Shown: positions 27,856-36,982 of the stretch, in pieces | Position numbering within the stretch: position 1 is the stretch's first letter | Layout of the letters: every line of letters starts with the position of its first letter | Source: Planctomycetota bacterium | Lineage (GTDB): Bacteria > Planctomycetota > UBA1135 > GCA-002686595 | DNA: 64,000 nt | Assembly (NCBI GenBank): GCA_029259635.1 | Contig: JAJDEU010000001.1 | Location: forward strand, 124,001-188,000 | Direction of reading: 5' to 3' | Position numbers and translations under genes: made by a program | The notes under the pieces: generated by a model | The model's input: the letters and a program-made list of their open reading frames with translations, nothing else | What the model was told of the DNA's origin: nothing | The model's database searches: none

Positions 27856-28824
27856 TCAATCCGCGGAGTCGTCGATCGTGCGAAAGTAGATGCCCTGGCT
27901 CCCGCCGCGCTCTTTCGCGACTCGCAAGGCGCGCTCGGCGTGGAGGCGAAGCTCGCTCAGGCTCTCGATATCGGAGCCGTTGTAGGTCTCGAATCCGAGG
28001 CTGGTCGCGACCTTGATGTCGGTCTCCGCGCCCGGAATTTTGCCGGACAGCTTGGCGATCGCATCGCGAACACGCTGGACGACGGCGGTGGAATCGGACT
28101 TGCCGGTATAGGGCAAGATGATGCCGAACTCGTCACCGCCGAGCCGGCCGGCGACATCTTCCGTCCGCAGCGAGTGTCGAATCGCTTCGCCGACGAACTG
28201 AATGATTCGATCACCGACCACGTGATTGTGCTCCTTATTGACGATGCCGAAGTCGTCGAGGTCGAGCAGAACGAGCGCCATTTCAAAGTGGTGGCGTTGC
28301 GCGGCGGAGAAGTGTTCCGACAGGCGCGCTTGGAAGGAATCTTTGCGGAGCAGCCCGGTGAGCGCGTCGTGGGAAGCGCGATGGGCGAGGTCGAGCATGT
28401 CCACCGCCTGGCGGCAGCCCGCTTGCAAACGATCGATGCGCAGCCGCCACTCCTCGCTGGGTGCATCGCTGCGAATGACGTCCCAAGGACCGCCGGTTAG
28501 TGCGCTCTCGCCGCCGATGCGCGGAACGTCCTCGTCGGCGACAATCAGAATTGCGGTAGGGGCCACGCCGTTGGTCCCGGACTCATGGCTCGTCTCCGAA
28601 GCGGTTTGGCGCGCTCGGTCGAGCGCGCGAACTTCCACGAGACCCTGGCGGGCGAGCGAGTCCACAATCACCAATCTGGGGCTGGACTCCATCATCGTCT
28701 CCAGGGAGTGCCGCAGATAGCTGGAGCTGGCCACCCGATAGCCCAAGCCTTCCAAGACCTGGAGTACCTTCGCCGAGTGCTCTCCGCGATGATCGCAGAA
28801 GAGGATCGGGTCTGCCTGAGACAT
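27856..28824 (-). CDS. GGDEF diguanylate cyclase with degenerate receiver-like N-terminus
   Basis: A 322-aa cyclic-di-GMP synthase. The C-terminal half has the active-site loop RLGGDEFGII (GGDEF at 229-233) and the inhibitory RxxD site as RTED at 220-223, exactly five residues upstream, so both catalysis and product inhibition should work. Residues ~1-110 resemble a response-regulator fold but without an obvious phospho-acceptor pattern. No membrane segment is present. It stands alone and could control the nearby polysaccharide locus, a common c-di-GMP target. Confidence 0.88.
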   Translation of the reverse strand: MSQADPILFCDHRGEHSAKVLQVLEGLGYRVASSSYLRHSLETMMESSPRLVIVDSLARQGLVEVRALDRARQTASETSHESGTNGVAPTAILIVADEDVPRIGGESALTGGPWDVIRSDAPSEEWRLRIDRLQAGCRQAVDMLDLAHRASHDALTGLLRKDSFQARLSEHFSAAQRHHFEMALVLLDLDDFGIVNKEHNHVVGDRIIQFVGEAIRHSLRTEDVAGRLGGDEFGIILPYTGKSDSTAVVQRVRDAIAKLSGKIPGAETDIKVATSLGFETYNGSDIESLSELRLHAERALRVAKERGGSQGIYFRTIDDSAD

Positions 28825-29412
28825 GGTGCTGAATCCTTGGTGTGGGGCACGGCTCCGTGGGTCGACGGAGCCGGGGCTGGAGAGACGCGTCTGGAACGAG
28901 CCGGGACAGGCGCCGAGACGCTCTTCCCTTTTGAATTATGCTAGGAAGTCGCAGCCCAAGCCCGTGAGGAAGGGCATTTTTTCGGTCGCGGTCCGGGTGA
29001 AATCACAAATTTGAGGGGCTCGGTGGGATCGAAAGCGAACTCCGCTCGCCGGAGTCGGCGGCTGCCGAGAGGGCGACGGCGATCTTCCGAAATCTAGAGA
29101 ATCTGGGTCTAGGACCCGAAATTCATAGCGATCTCCTTGGATCTGGCTCTAGACTCTTCGCTCGTTTTTGACGGAGTAGGCCCTGCTCCTCCAAAAGCCC
29201 ATGCCGCTCGCCCGCCCCTCTAGGCCACCGCCTGGGGGGAGTGCCTGGGGGGAGTGAATGGGGAGAGGCATCGATTATTTGAGTCGCGTGGTCTGTCTTC
29301 ACGGAAGGTCAGCACGGGACGGGGCGCTTCTATTAATTAACAAACTCAGAGAACACTTCGCGGCAGCAGCGGATCGTCCCCCGGGGCACGCTGACCTTGT
29401 CGCCGTTCGCTC
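28825..29412. other. Long intergenic region upstream of rpsB
   Basis: 588 bp between the divergent GGDEF gene and rpsB. It contains a gapless 13-bp tandem duplication, CCTGGGGGGAGTG, at 29231-29243 and 29244-29256, and an AT-rich patch (TATTAATTAAC near 29331) that could be part of the rpsB promoter. No gene is supported. A long rpsB leader binding S2 protein is possible but unproven. Confidence 0.4.
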
Positions 29413-30414
29413 ATGGAAAATCTCAACATTCAAAACTTGCTCGATGCGAGTGTGCACTTCGGATGTCGCGTGTCGCGATGGAATCCGAAAATGGCCCCGT
29501 ATCTTCACGGCCGGCGCGGATCGATTCACATTATCGACCTCCGTCAGACCATCCGCGGTCTCCTCCGCGCTCAGAACTTCCTCTATCACTTGGTGGCCGA
29601 GGGTCAGCAGATTCTTTGGGTCGGAACCAAGCGCCAGGTGAAGGGCGTGATTCGCGAGGCGGGCGAGCGCACGGGCATGCCCATCGTGACCGAGCGCTGG
29701 ATCGGTGGAACCCTGACCAACTTCTCCATCATCCGCAGTCGGCTGCGTCGATTGGAAGAGCTCGAGTCGATGGAAGAAGACGGCACCCTGGCGCAGTACT
29801 CCAAGAAAATGGTCGCGACTCTCCGTCGCGAGCGCCGCAAAATTACGCGGAACTTGGCCGGTATTCGCGATATGGCGGGTGTTCCCGGCGCGATGATCGT
29901 TGTCGATCCCCAGCGTGAGTACAACGCCGTGCGCGAAGCGCGCAAGCTCGGCGTGGCCGTCATCGGTCTCTGCGACACCGACTGCGATCCGAGCCAAGTC
30001 GACATCGTGATTCCCGGCAATGACGACGCGCTCAAGTCCGTTCGTGCGCTCATCGAGATCCTCAGCTCTTCGGTGGAAGAGGGCGCCTCCAATCACCGCG
30101 AACGCATGGCCGAGACCGATTCGGCCCAACGCTCAACAGGCGACGATGCTCCGATGGGAGACGAGCCCCGTCCGACGCGCGGCAAGACGATCAAGTCGAA
30201 GGGCAGTGCGCCCAAGACCGAAGACTCCACTCCGAAGAGCGGTCTGCCCGAAGCTGCGGCGACGGATGAGCCCGCCGCTACGGACGCAACTGCGAGTGCT
30301 GGTGACGACGCTCCGGCAGCGGATGCTGCGGCAGCTGATGCTGCGACGGCGGACGAGCCCAAAGCCGCGACGGCGGATACCGCTGCTACGACGGGCGAGC
30401 AAACGAAGCCGTAG
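29413..30414 (+). CDS. rpsB: 30S ribosomal protein S2 with Ala-rich C-terminal extension
   Basis: Residues 1-~225 are a normal S2: LLDASVHFGCRVSRWNPKM, LWVGTKRQ, ERWIGGTLTNF and GLCDTDCDPSQVDIVIPGNDDA. S2 is usually ~230-260 aa; here 333 aa because of a ~105-residue tail. The first part of the tail is basic and the last ~60 residues are almost only Ala, Asp, Glu, Thr and Pro in imperfect repeats. Such tails are probably disordered. It heads rpsB-tsf-pyrH-frr, a widely conserved order. Confidence 0.97.
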   Translation: MENLNIQNLLDASVHFGCRVSRWNPKMAPYLHGRRGSIHIIDLRQTIRGLLRAQNFLYHLVAEGQQILWVGTKRQVKGVIREAGERTGMPIVTERWIGGTLTNFSIIRSRLRRLEELESMEEDGTLAQYSKKMVATLRRERRKITRNLAGIRDMAGVPGAMIVVDPQREYNAVREARKLGVAVIGLCDTDCDPSQVDIVIPGNDDALKSVRALIEILSSSVEEGASNHRERMAETDSAQRSTGDDAPMGDEPRPTRGKTIKSKGSAPKTEDSTPKSGLPEAAATDEPAATDATASAGDDAPAADAAAADAATADEPKAATADTAATTGEQTKP

Positions 30415-30777
30415 GCAAGCAGCACGTGGTAAAAGTCATTCGATCCATGAACGGCGTCCTTCAGGCCAGGGCGGCACCCGAAAAACTCGCCGAATCTTCG
30501 GATTCGGCTGCGTTTCCGGGCACCAACCTGACCAGAATTCCGCGGCTCATGAACCAAAGCACTTTCACCACGGACTGCTAGCTCTCCGCAAATTCGAAAG
30601 CCACCCAGCGCTGGGGGGCTCGCACTTCGAGCGATCGAGTGCGCATCAATGAAAACTACGAGCGCTTCGCTTAGCCGCGAGCGCTCATTCCTGAACAGTC
30701 GGCTGCGCACTCTGCGCGTCGAATATCATCAGCGGCCCGACGGATTCGGGCCAAAGCTACGAGTGACGAGGTCAAGC
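30415..30777. other. rpsB-tsf intergenic region with two hairpins
   Basis: A 363-bp gap. GCCGAATC-TTCG-GATTCGGC at 30489-30508 is a perfect 8-bp stem capped by a UUCG tetraloop, very stable as RNA and a good termination or mRNA-end candidate although the following T run is weak. GAGCGCT at 30660-30666 pairs with AGCGCTC at 30680-30686. No small gene is supported; the frame upstream of tsf from 30649 lacks family similarity. Confidence 0.5.
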
Positions 30778-31611
30778 ATGGATATCACAGCATCGATGGT
30801 TCGCGAACTTCGCGAAAAGAGCGGCGCGGGCATGATGGACTGCAAAAAGGCGCTGTCGGAGACCGGCGGCGACATGGAGCAGGCCTTCGATTTCTTGCGC
30901 AAGCAGGGGCTCAAGTCCGCGGACAAGAAGGCCTCGCGCGAGATGGGCGAGGGACGCGTTCACAGCGTGTCGACGGGCAACTCGGGAGCGATGGTCGCCA
31001 TCACCTGTGAGACCGACTTCGCCGCAAAAACTCCGGACTTCGAGTCCTTCATGGACGACCTGGTCGCTCACGTTCAGGCGAACAAGAGCGCGGACGCGGA
31101 AGCCGTCCTCGCTGAGACCTGGTCGAAGACCGGTGAGACGGCCGACGCGGCGCTGAAGAGTGTCATCGCCAAGATCGGCGAGAACCTGTCGATCGCTCGC
31201 GTGGTGGCCTACGAGAACACCTCGGGCGTCGTCGGAGCCTACATCCACCACAACAACAAGGTCGGCGTGCTGGTCTCCGTGACGACGACGAGTACCGATA
31301 CCGCGTCAGCGCTCAAAGACCTGTGCCTGCACATCGCGGCGATGAAGCCGGAGTACCTGTCACGCGACGAAATCTCGGAGGAGGTTATTGCCCGTGAGAA
31401 GGACGTCTTTATGGCCGAGGTCGCCGGCAAGCCGGAGAACATCCAGGAGAAGATTCTGGGCGGCAAGCTCGAGAAGTTCTTCGCCGGTTGTGTCCTCCCG
31501 AGCCAAGCCTGGGTCAAGGACGACAAGCTGACCGTGCAAAAAGCACTCGAAGCTCAGCTCGGCGCGGGCACCCGCATCGAAGCCTTCTCTCGATTCGAGA
31601 TTGGTAGCTGA
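30778..31611 (+). CDS. tsf: Elongation factor Ts
   Basis: Nucleotide exchange factor for EF-Tu. ATG 30778 gives 277 aa and the standard N-terminus DITASMVRELREKSGAGMMD followed by CKKAL; the frame open from 30649 adds 43 unrelated residues and is rejected. VAITCETDFAAK and FAGCVLPSQAWVKDD are family hallmarks. It lies 363 bp after rpsB, an unusually long gap with stable hairpins, so expression of the two may be uncoupled. Confidence 0.97.
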   Translation: MDITASMVRELREKSGAGMMDCKKALSETGGDMEQAFDFLRKQGLKSADKKASREMGEGRVHSVSTGNSGAMVAITCETDFAAKTPDFESFMDDLVAHVQANKSADAEAVLAETWSKTGETADAALKSVIAKIGENLSIARVVAYENTSGVVGAYIHHNNKVGVLVSVTTTSTDTASALKDLCLHIAAMKPEYLSRDEISEEVIAREKDVFMAEVAGKPENIQEKILGGKLEKFFAGCVLPSQAWVKDDKLTVQKALEAQLGAGTRIEAFSRFEIGS

Positions 31612-31672
31612 GCGACTCGCCGGACGCGCTCTTCCAGGTGCGTTCGACCAGCCAGGCTCATCGAGCCGGCAC

Positions 31673-31710
31673 CCTCAACGCACGGACTCCACGGAGCTCG
31701 TGCGTTGAGG
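31673..31710 (+). promoter_or_regulatory. Perfect 12-bp stem between tsf and pyrH
   Basis: CCTCAACGCACG at 31673-31684 and CGTGCGTTGAGG at 31699-31710 are exact reverse complements around a 14-nt loop. It begins about 60 nt after the tsf stop and lies about 130 nt before pyrH. It could terminate, attenuate or protect the tsf message. No poly-T run follows, so a Rho-independent terminator is not proven. Confidence 0.55.
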
Positions 31711-31839
31711 CATTTAATGCGAAGCCCGTGAACCGAGCGCTCACTTTCTCGTGCGAGCAAGTGAGGTTCTTTGGCCCGGCGCATAGTCTCGCCCCTCATG
31801 CGGGGCTACCATGGCGCCGAATCCACGAGCCTCCCCTCT

Positions 31840-32556
31840 ATGACCTACCAACGCATCCTCCTCAAGCTCTCCGGTGAGTCCCTCGGGCACCCGGAGACCG
31901 GCCACGGAATCGATCCCGATTCGGTCAATCGCGTCGCTCGTCAAGTGGTCGCCGTTGCCAAGACCGGAGTAAAGACCGCGGTGGTTGTCGGCGGCGGCAA
32001 CATCCTTCGCGGCGCGCAGTTCAGCCAGATCGGCGCGAACCGCGCGAGCGCGGACACGATGGGGATGCTCGGGACGCTGATCAACGCGCTGGCGCTCTCG
32101 GAAGCCGTCGAGCGCGAAGGTGGCGAGTCCCGCGTGCTCTCCGCCCTGGATGTTCACACGGTTGCGGAACCCTTCATTCGGCGTCGGGCGCTCAGCCATA
32201 TGGATGCCGGGCGCATCGTCATCCTCGCCGCGGGCACGGGCAATCCGTACTTCACGACCGATACCGCCGCGGCGCTGCGAGCCACGGAGCTCGGCTGTGA
32301 CGTGCTCCTCAAAGCGACCAAGGTGGACGGCGTCTATACCGCCGACCCCAAAGTAGATCCCACCGCCACCCGCATTCTGAACCTGACCTATATGGAGGTG
32401 CTTCAGAAGGGGCTGAGCGTAATGGACGGAACCGCCATCACCCTGTGCATGGAGCACAAACTGCCGGTGGTGGTCTTCGACATGTTTTGCGAAGGCAATA
32501 TCGAGAGAGTCGTTCGCGGGGAATCCCTCGGAACAACCATCAGGAGCCACGAATGA
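31840..32556 (+). CDS. pyrH: Uridylate kinase
   Basis: Phosphorylates UMP to UDP in pyrimidine nucleotide synthesis. ATG 31840 gives 238 aa, the family length, beginning TYQRILLKLSGESL. VVVGGGNILRG, AAGTGNPYFTTDT and KATKVDGVYTADP are the expected nucleotide and acceptor-site motifs. The frame open from 31771 is rejected as upstream extension. Its stop codon overlaps the frr start in an ATGA, indicating translational coupling. Confidence 0.97.
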   Translation: MTYQRILLKLSGESLGHPETGHGIDPDSVNRVARQVVAVAKTGVKTAVVVGGGNILRGAQFSQIGANRASADTMGMLGTLINALALSEAVEREGGESRVLSALDVHTVAEPFIRRRALSHMDAGRIVILAAGTGNPYFTTDTAAALRATELGCDVLLKATKVDGVYTADPKVDPTATRILNLTYMEVLQKGLSVMDGTAITLCMEHKLPVVVFDMFCEGNIERVVRGESLGTTIRSHE

Positions 32557-33113
32557 GCTACGCCGAGATAAACAAGGAAATGATCGCCAAGTTCGACAAG
32601 GCGATCGCGCACCTTCAGCATCAGTTGAAGGGCATTCGAACCGGACGAGCTTCGGCTACCTTGATTGAGAACATCAAGGTGGACTACTACGGCACGCCGA
32701 CACCGATCACGCAGGTAGCGTCGATTTCCGTGCCTGAGCCCCGTCAGCTGATCATCAAGCCTTTCGATATTTCCATCCTCAAGGAGCTCGGCAAGGCTCT
32801 CATGAAGTCGGACCTGGGCGTCTCGCCTCAGGACGATGGCAAGGTGGTGCGGCTGAATCTTCCGCCGCTCTCGGGAGAGCAGCGCACGAAGTACGCATCG
32901 AAAGTGAAGGAGATCTGCGAGGAAGCGCGCGTTTCGATGAGAAACGGTCGGCGCGACCTGAACAAGCAGTCCGACGCGATGCTCAAGTCGAGCGAAATCA
33001 CCGAGGACGAGAACAAGAAGCTCCACTCAGAGATTCAGGACGGCCTGAAAAAGTACGAGGGCAAAGTGGAAGAGATTCAGAAGAAGAAGACCGCAGAAGT
33101 TCTCGAGGGCTAA
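32553..33113 (+). CDS. frr: Ribosome recycling factor
   Basis: Splits post-termination ribosomes with EF-G. ATG 32553 overlaps the pyrH stop and gives 186 aa, normal for the family. Motifs include LKGIRTGRASATLIENI, VDYYGTPTPITQVASISVPE and a charged C-terminal helix. An upstream in-frame extension from 32445 lies inside pyrH and is rejected. Last gene of the rpsB-tsf-pyrH-frr block, followed by a separate tRNA gene with its own promoter. Confidence 0.97.
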   Translation: MSYAEINKEMIAKFDKAIAHLQHQLKGIRTGRASATLIENIKVDYYGTPTPITQVASISVPEPRQLIIKPFDISILKELGKALMKSDLGVSPQDDGKVVRLNLPPLSGEQRTKYASKVKEICEEARVSMRNGRRDLNKQSDAMLKSSEITEDENKKLHSEIQDGLKKYEGKVEEIQKKKTAEVLEG

Positions 33114-33173
33114 ACGGTTCGATTCTCCCGCCTGCGAGCATCCAAAGCTCTCGCGATTCGTGCGGCTGCCCTC

Positions 33174-33203
33174 TTGCTCGCCGCCGATCGATTCAAGTAT
33201 ATT
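33174..33203 (+). promoter_or_regulatory. Probable sigma-70-type promoter for tRNA-Lys
   Basis: TTGCTC (33174-33179) and TATATT (33198-33203) are 18 bp apart, and the -10 box ends 14 bp before the mature tRNA, leaving room for a short leader. Confidence 0.6.
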
Positions 33204-33217
33204 TCCCGCCTCACGGA

Positions 33218-33293
33218 GGGCGCATAGCTCAGTTGGTAGAGCAACTGGCTTTTAACCAGTAGGTCCCAGGTTCAAGTCCTGGTGCGCTCACCA
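33218..33293 (+). tRNA. tRNA-Lys (anticodon TTT)
   Basis: Complete cloverleaf of 76 nt. The acceptor stem pairs GGGCGCA with TGCGCTC (one G-T pair), the D-arm has AGCTCAGTTGGTAGAGC, the anticodon stem ACTGG/CCAGT encloses CTTTTAA with anticodon TTT, and the T-arm carries GGTTCAAGTCC. The 3' CCA is encoded. Confidence 0.97.
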
Positions 33294-33357
33294 CTCTCCG
33301 GCCCTGAAGGGCGCCGTCGAGAATCGCGGGTTTGGGTGAGAGGGCGCGGAGCATCCG

Positions 33358-34335
33358 CTAGGTTCGAACCACAGCTCCCGTCACCACCGACTCGCGAGAG
33401 GTAGAGAGGCCGCCCAAGCCTTCGTAGGTCTCGGCCCAGTACGAAGCTCGTGTCACGCCGACGAAGCCGAGTAAGGTCCACCCGAGGGCTTGTGCCGCCG
33501 TGCTCTCCGTGAACGCGAGCGCAATCAATACGGCGAGGAGCGAGACCTGAAGAAAGAGGTCGACCAGCATGGCACGCGCTGCACCTCTAGGACTGTTGCG
33601 GACCATTCGCCACGCGTGGGTCAGAGCCGAAGCACAGCCGCGACGATTGCGCGCCAAGCTGTGGAGCCCGAGTTGAACCAAGACCTGGAGGACGACGGCA
33701 TAGGCCAATGTGGAGAGCGCGACGGGGACAACGAGGACGGCGATGAAGCTCGGGAACTGACGAACAGGTTCGACCAGAGTCAGGAGCAAGATCAACGGAC
33801 CGAGTAGGAACAGGACCGCCGCCATGAGGAGCAGCGGGAAGGAGAGCAAGAGGCCGAGTGCGGAGAGTGTGAGGCCTTTGCCGGCTCGCCACGCGGAGGG
33901 GAGCGAGGGCGTGCGGCGCGCTCCGGCCATTCGATTCCAATGGCTGGTCTCCGAGAGTTGGGCAAGTCCGATCGCGAGGCGCGAGACGATCAGGCTGACC
34001 GGAAGCAAGAGCAGCAGAGCAACGCCGCGCGAGGCTCCGAAGGATGGAGAGAGCATCGTGAGAATCGTCGGGGAGATGACCGATGACGTCAGTCGGCTCT
34101 CCGCCAAAAAGTTGGTGACGCTCTGGCCTACTGCCTGGAGCTCGAGATCAGTACCCGCTTCGAGTACCGCGAGGATTGGGTTGAACAGTCCCAAGCCCAG
34201 AGTGAGGCTCGGGTAGATCACGCCGACGAGCCAGAGCAGGGCCGGGAAGCCCGTTCGGCGCGCGGAGGACACCATCGCATCGACAGCGCTCGAGAGCGGC
34301 CAGCGCTCCCCGGGATTGCCAAACAGGCTCGTCAC
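33358..34335 (-). CDS. Polytopic membrane protein of unknown function
   Basis: A 325-aa protein with about six hydrophobic segments (for example residues ~30-55, ~100-125, ~155-190, ~195-220 and ~255-290) and short polar loops. No transporter motif or enzymatic signature is recognised. Start is GTG 34335, only 3 bp after the pepP stop codon, so the two are almost certainly co-transcribed. The composition suggests a DUF-type integral membrane protein. Confidence 0.65.
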   Translation of the reverse strand: MTSLFGNPGERWPLSSAVDAMVSSARRTGFPALLWLVGVIYPSLTLGLGLFNPILAVLEAGTDLELQAVGQSVTNFLAESRLTSSVISPTILTMLSPSFGASRGVALLLLLPVSLIVSRLAIGLAQLSETSHWNRMAGARRTPSLPSAWRAGKGLTLSALGLLLSFPLLLMAAVLFLLGPLILLLTLVEPVRQFPSFIAVLVVPVALSTLAYAVVLQVLVQLGLHSLARNRRGCASALTHAWRMVRNSPRGAARAMLVDLFLQVSLLAVLIALAFTESTAAQALGWTLLGFVGVTRASYWAETYEGLGGLSTSRESVVTGAVVRT

Positions 34336-34338
34336 GAG

Positions 34339-35655
34339 CTAGTTCGCCTGCTGAAGGACCGTTCCACGGCAGGCGGCTTCGACCTCATCGACCTCTTTCG
34401 GAATAGCGGCGGTCAAGTTCTCATTGCCATCGGCGGTGACCAGGATGTCGTCTTCGATTCGAATTCCAATTCCGCGCCAGCGCGCCTCGACGGTCTCCTC
34501 ATTCGCGGCGACGTAGAGGCCCGGCTCGACCGTGGTGACCATGCCCGGCTCCAAGAGCCTCGACTCACCGTCGATGAAGTAGGTTCCGCAATCGTGCACA
34601 TCCAAGCCGAGCCAGTGCCCGGTCTTGTGCATGAAGAAGCGCTTGTACTCTTCACTCTTCAGGTTCTCCGCGAGCGTGCCTTTCAACCAGCCCAGCTCGA
34701 TCATGCCTTCGACGAGCACTTTGAGAGTGACTTCGTGAACGGAATAAAAACTGTTTCCCGGAACGGCTTGCGCGATCCCTGCCTTTTGAGAGCGGAGCAC
34801 AAGCTCGTAGACCGCGCGCTGTTCGTCACTGAAGGTGCCGCTCACCGGAAAGGTGCGCGTAACATCGGAGGCGTAGTACTCCCACTCACAACCGGCGTCG
34901 ATGAGGAGCAGGTCGCCATCCTTCAGCTTGTCGTTGTTCTCGATGTAGTGCAGCGTGCAGGCGTTCGCTCCGCCGGCGACGATGTTGTTGTACGCCTGAC
35001 CACTGCTCCCGCGTCGACGAAACTCGTAGTCGATGAGAGCGTCGATCTCCGCTTCATTGACGCCCGGCGCCGCCGCCGCCATGGCGGCCAGGTGAGCTTC
35101 GGTCGTTATGCCAGCGGCGTGCCGCATCGCGTCCACTTCACCAGCAGATTTCTTGAGGCGCAGCTCGTGCAGGTAGGGACCCGGATCGAGCCACTCCATC
35201 GGAGCGACGACACCGCCGCGCACCTTGCGCCGCAGGTCTTCGGCGACTTGCAGGAGGTGTAGGTCGCGCTGTTCGTCCTCGCCGGTCGTGCACACGACGC
35301 GCGTGTGACCGGTGAGCAGCTCGGGCATGCGCGTCCACAGCTCCTCGATCGGATAGGCCACATCGACGCCCAGAGAATCTGGCGCGGCCGCCGTGCCGAG
35401 CCGCTTTCCGGTCCAGATCTCCTCCGACGGATTGAGCTCCGAGAGAAAGAGCACCGCGCGCTCGTCGCCATCGGGCAACAGCACGAGGACCGCTTCGGGC
35501 TCGTCGAAGCCCGTCAGATACCAAAAATCGCTGGCCGGTCGAAACCGATACTCGCAATCCGCATTGCGGGTTTTGAGCGAGCCGGCATAGAAAATTCCGA
35601 CCGCCTTCATCTCAGCGAGATCCTGAAGCAGTCGTTGTCGGTTTTCTTGATACAT
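34339..35655 (-). CDS. pepP: Xaa-Pro aminopeptidase (M24B)
   Basis: Cytoplasmic metallopeptidase that removes N-terminal residues before proline. The 438-aa product has an N-terminal aminopeptidase P domain (FRPASDFWYLTGFDEPEA) and the pita-bread catalytic domain. Metal ligands occur in LLIDAGCEWEYYASDVTRTF (two Asp), HKTGHWLGLDVHD (His) and TTVEPGLYV (Glu), with a final Glu near IRIEDDIL. All five expected ligands are present, so it should be active. It precedes the membrane protein gene with a 3-bp gap. Confidence 0.95.
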   Translation of the reverse strand: MYQENRQRLLQDLAEMKAVGIFYAGSLKTRNADCEYRFRPASDFWYLTGFDEPEAVLVLLPDGDERAVLFLSELNPSEEIWTGKRLGTAAAPDSLGVDVAYPIEELWTRMPELLTGHTRVVCTTGEDEQRDLHLLQVAEDLRRKVRGGVVAPMEWLDPGPYLHELRLKKSAGEVDAMRHAAGITTEAHLAAMAAAAPGVNEAEIDALIDYEFRRRGSSGQAYNNIVAGGANACTLHYIENNDKLKDGDLLLIDAGCEWEYYASDVTRTFPVSGTFSDEQRAVYELVLRSQKAGIAQAVPGNSFYSVHEVTLKVLVEGMIELGWLKGTLAENLKSEEYKRFFMHKTGHWLGLDVHDCGTYFIDGESRLLEPGMVTTVEPGLYVAANEETVEARWRGIGIRIEDDILVTADGNENLTAAIPKEVDEVEAACRGTVLQQAN

Positions 35656-35794
35656 AGAGTTGTCGGTTCTGGCGCGGCGCTAATAAAGGAAGGGGCTTTT
35701 CCCCAGTCGACCCGCCGATTCGCAAGGCTCCAGCCTAGCTGGACGGCAAGAATGGGCAAGCACGTCGCGCCCGAGATCTCTCTCGGACGACGGC

Positions 35795-36850
35795 TTACTG
35801 GGAGAAAGCCAGCCGCTCGGCCAGCTCCATGACCATCCGCAAGCCGGCCGTTCCGTTCTCTTCACCCAAACGCAACACAATCGGAGCGATCACGGGCTTC
35901 CCGGTTGGAGCTCCAGCCGGGCGCTCGCTCACGTGGATGTCAAAGATGTGCTCGAGTGCGAGCGCGAGCCCGCACGCTCGCGCCTCGTAGGCGGGCGCCG
36001 CTTCGATCGCGATGCCGATGCGCCGGATTCGTTCGAGGAGTGGCCCGGCCTCGGTCTCCGAGATTCCGGGCCAGGGCAGAGCGCTCGGGGAAAAACGTCC
36101 CCAGAAGGAGTGCTCGCGCTCTTCATCAGTGTCTTGGCTGGAGCGCAGGCTCCGCTCCACGCCCAGGTCGCCGAGCCGAGTCCAGTCGAGATATTCGACG
36201 GTCGTCTCGTAACCGCCGGGTGTGCACATGGCGAGCGAGAGCTCAACCGGCTCGCCGGAGAGGTGAGCGACATCGATCTGCACGCCGTCGCGGGCGAGTT
36301 CGAGCTGAACGGAGACGCGCGCCGCTCCGATCGCGAGATTTTGCACGGAGAGCTTGGCGGGATCGAAGGAGCCGAGCGGGAGTCGCTCGATGGGGGGCGG
36401 AAGCAGGGGGCGCAGAGTGACGCCGCTCGAGAGCTCGGCGCCCGGCGGCGTATCGAGTGGCACGCCGGGGAAGAGGTAGGGCAAGAGAGCGGCGGCGACG
36501 GAGAGGTCGCTCTCGGTCTCGGCAAAGTGCAGCCAGGCGTCGTCGTGCCGCCCGGTTGCGGCCGCAGCGCGTGCGAGATCTGCGCGGCGAAGCGGCTTCG
36601 AAAACTCCGACCCTGCCTCGGCGCGGACGAGCTTGGCCCACTCCATCCACGGCTCGGTTCGCTCCCATCCGCTCGCGTCGAGGTTGTTCGGCCACGCGCG
36701 AAAGGGTTGCGCCCAAGGCTCGACACCATCGAGCTGACGAACGAGCTTCGCGGCGGGTCCTTCAGGTAGCTCATAGGTCGGCAGCTCGCCTCCCGTGAGA
36801 GCGAGCAGGCACGCGAAGGGGAGAATCAGCGTATTTTTCACGGGGATCAT
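35795..36850 (-). CDS. Exported hypothetical protein
   Basis: 351 aa from ATG 36850, chosen because it starts a signal peptide (MIPVKNTLILPFACLLALTGG); the same frame stays open much further upstream but overlaps the Trm112-like gene on the other strand. The mature part has an Ala-rich helical region (residues ~100-150) and then a Leu/Pro- and beta-rich region. No family is recognised. It is divergent from the Trm112-like gene. Confidence 0.65.
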   Translation of the reverse strand: MIPVKNTLILPFACLLALTGGELPTYELPEGPAAKLVRQLDGVEPWAQPFRAWPNNLDASGWERTEPWMEWAKLVRAEAGSEFSKPLRRADLARAAAATGRHDDAWLHFAETESDLSVAAALLPYLFPGVPLDTPPGAELSSGVTLRPLLPPPIERLPLGSFDPAKLSVQNLAIGAARVSVQLELARDGVQIDVAHLSGEPVELSLAMCTPGGYETTVEYLDWTRLGDLGVERSLRSSQDTDEEREHSFWGRFSPSALPWPGISETEAGPLLERIRRIGIAIEAAPAYEARACGLALALEHIFDIHVSERPAGAPTGKPVIAPIVLRLGEENGTAGLRMVMELAERLAFSQ

Positions 36851-36982
36851 TCTAGCCTGACGAGGAATCGCAAACGTCCTGCTAGACTCCCGGTTCAGGT
36901 TCGCGAGCTCAAATTTCGCGCGCCGCGTTCCCCAAAGATTCCCGCGACTTCGCCGTCGCCAAGCCGTCCAAGGACACCGATC

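Noticed and set aside
29224-29260. Tandem CCTGGGGGGAGTG duplication as a regulatory array
   Set aside because: Only two units, within a G-rich patch; more likely a slippage duplication.
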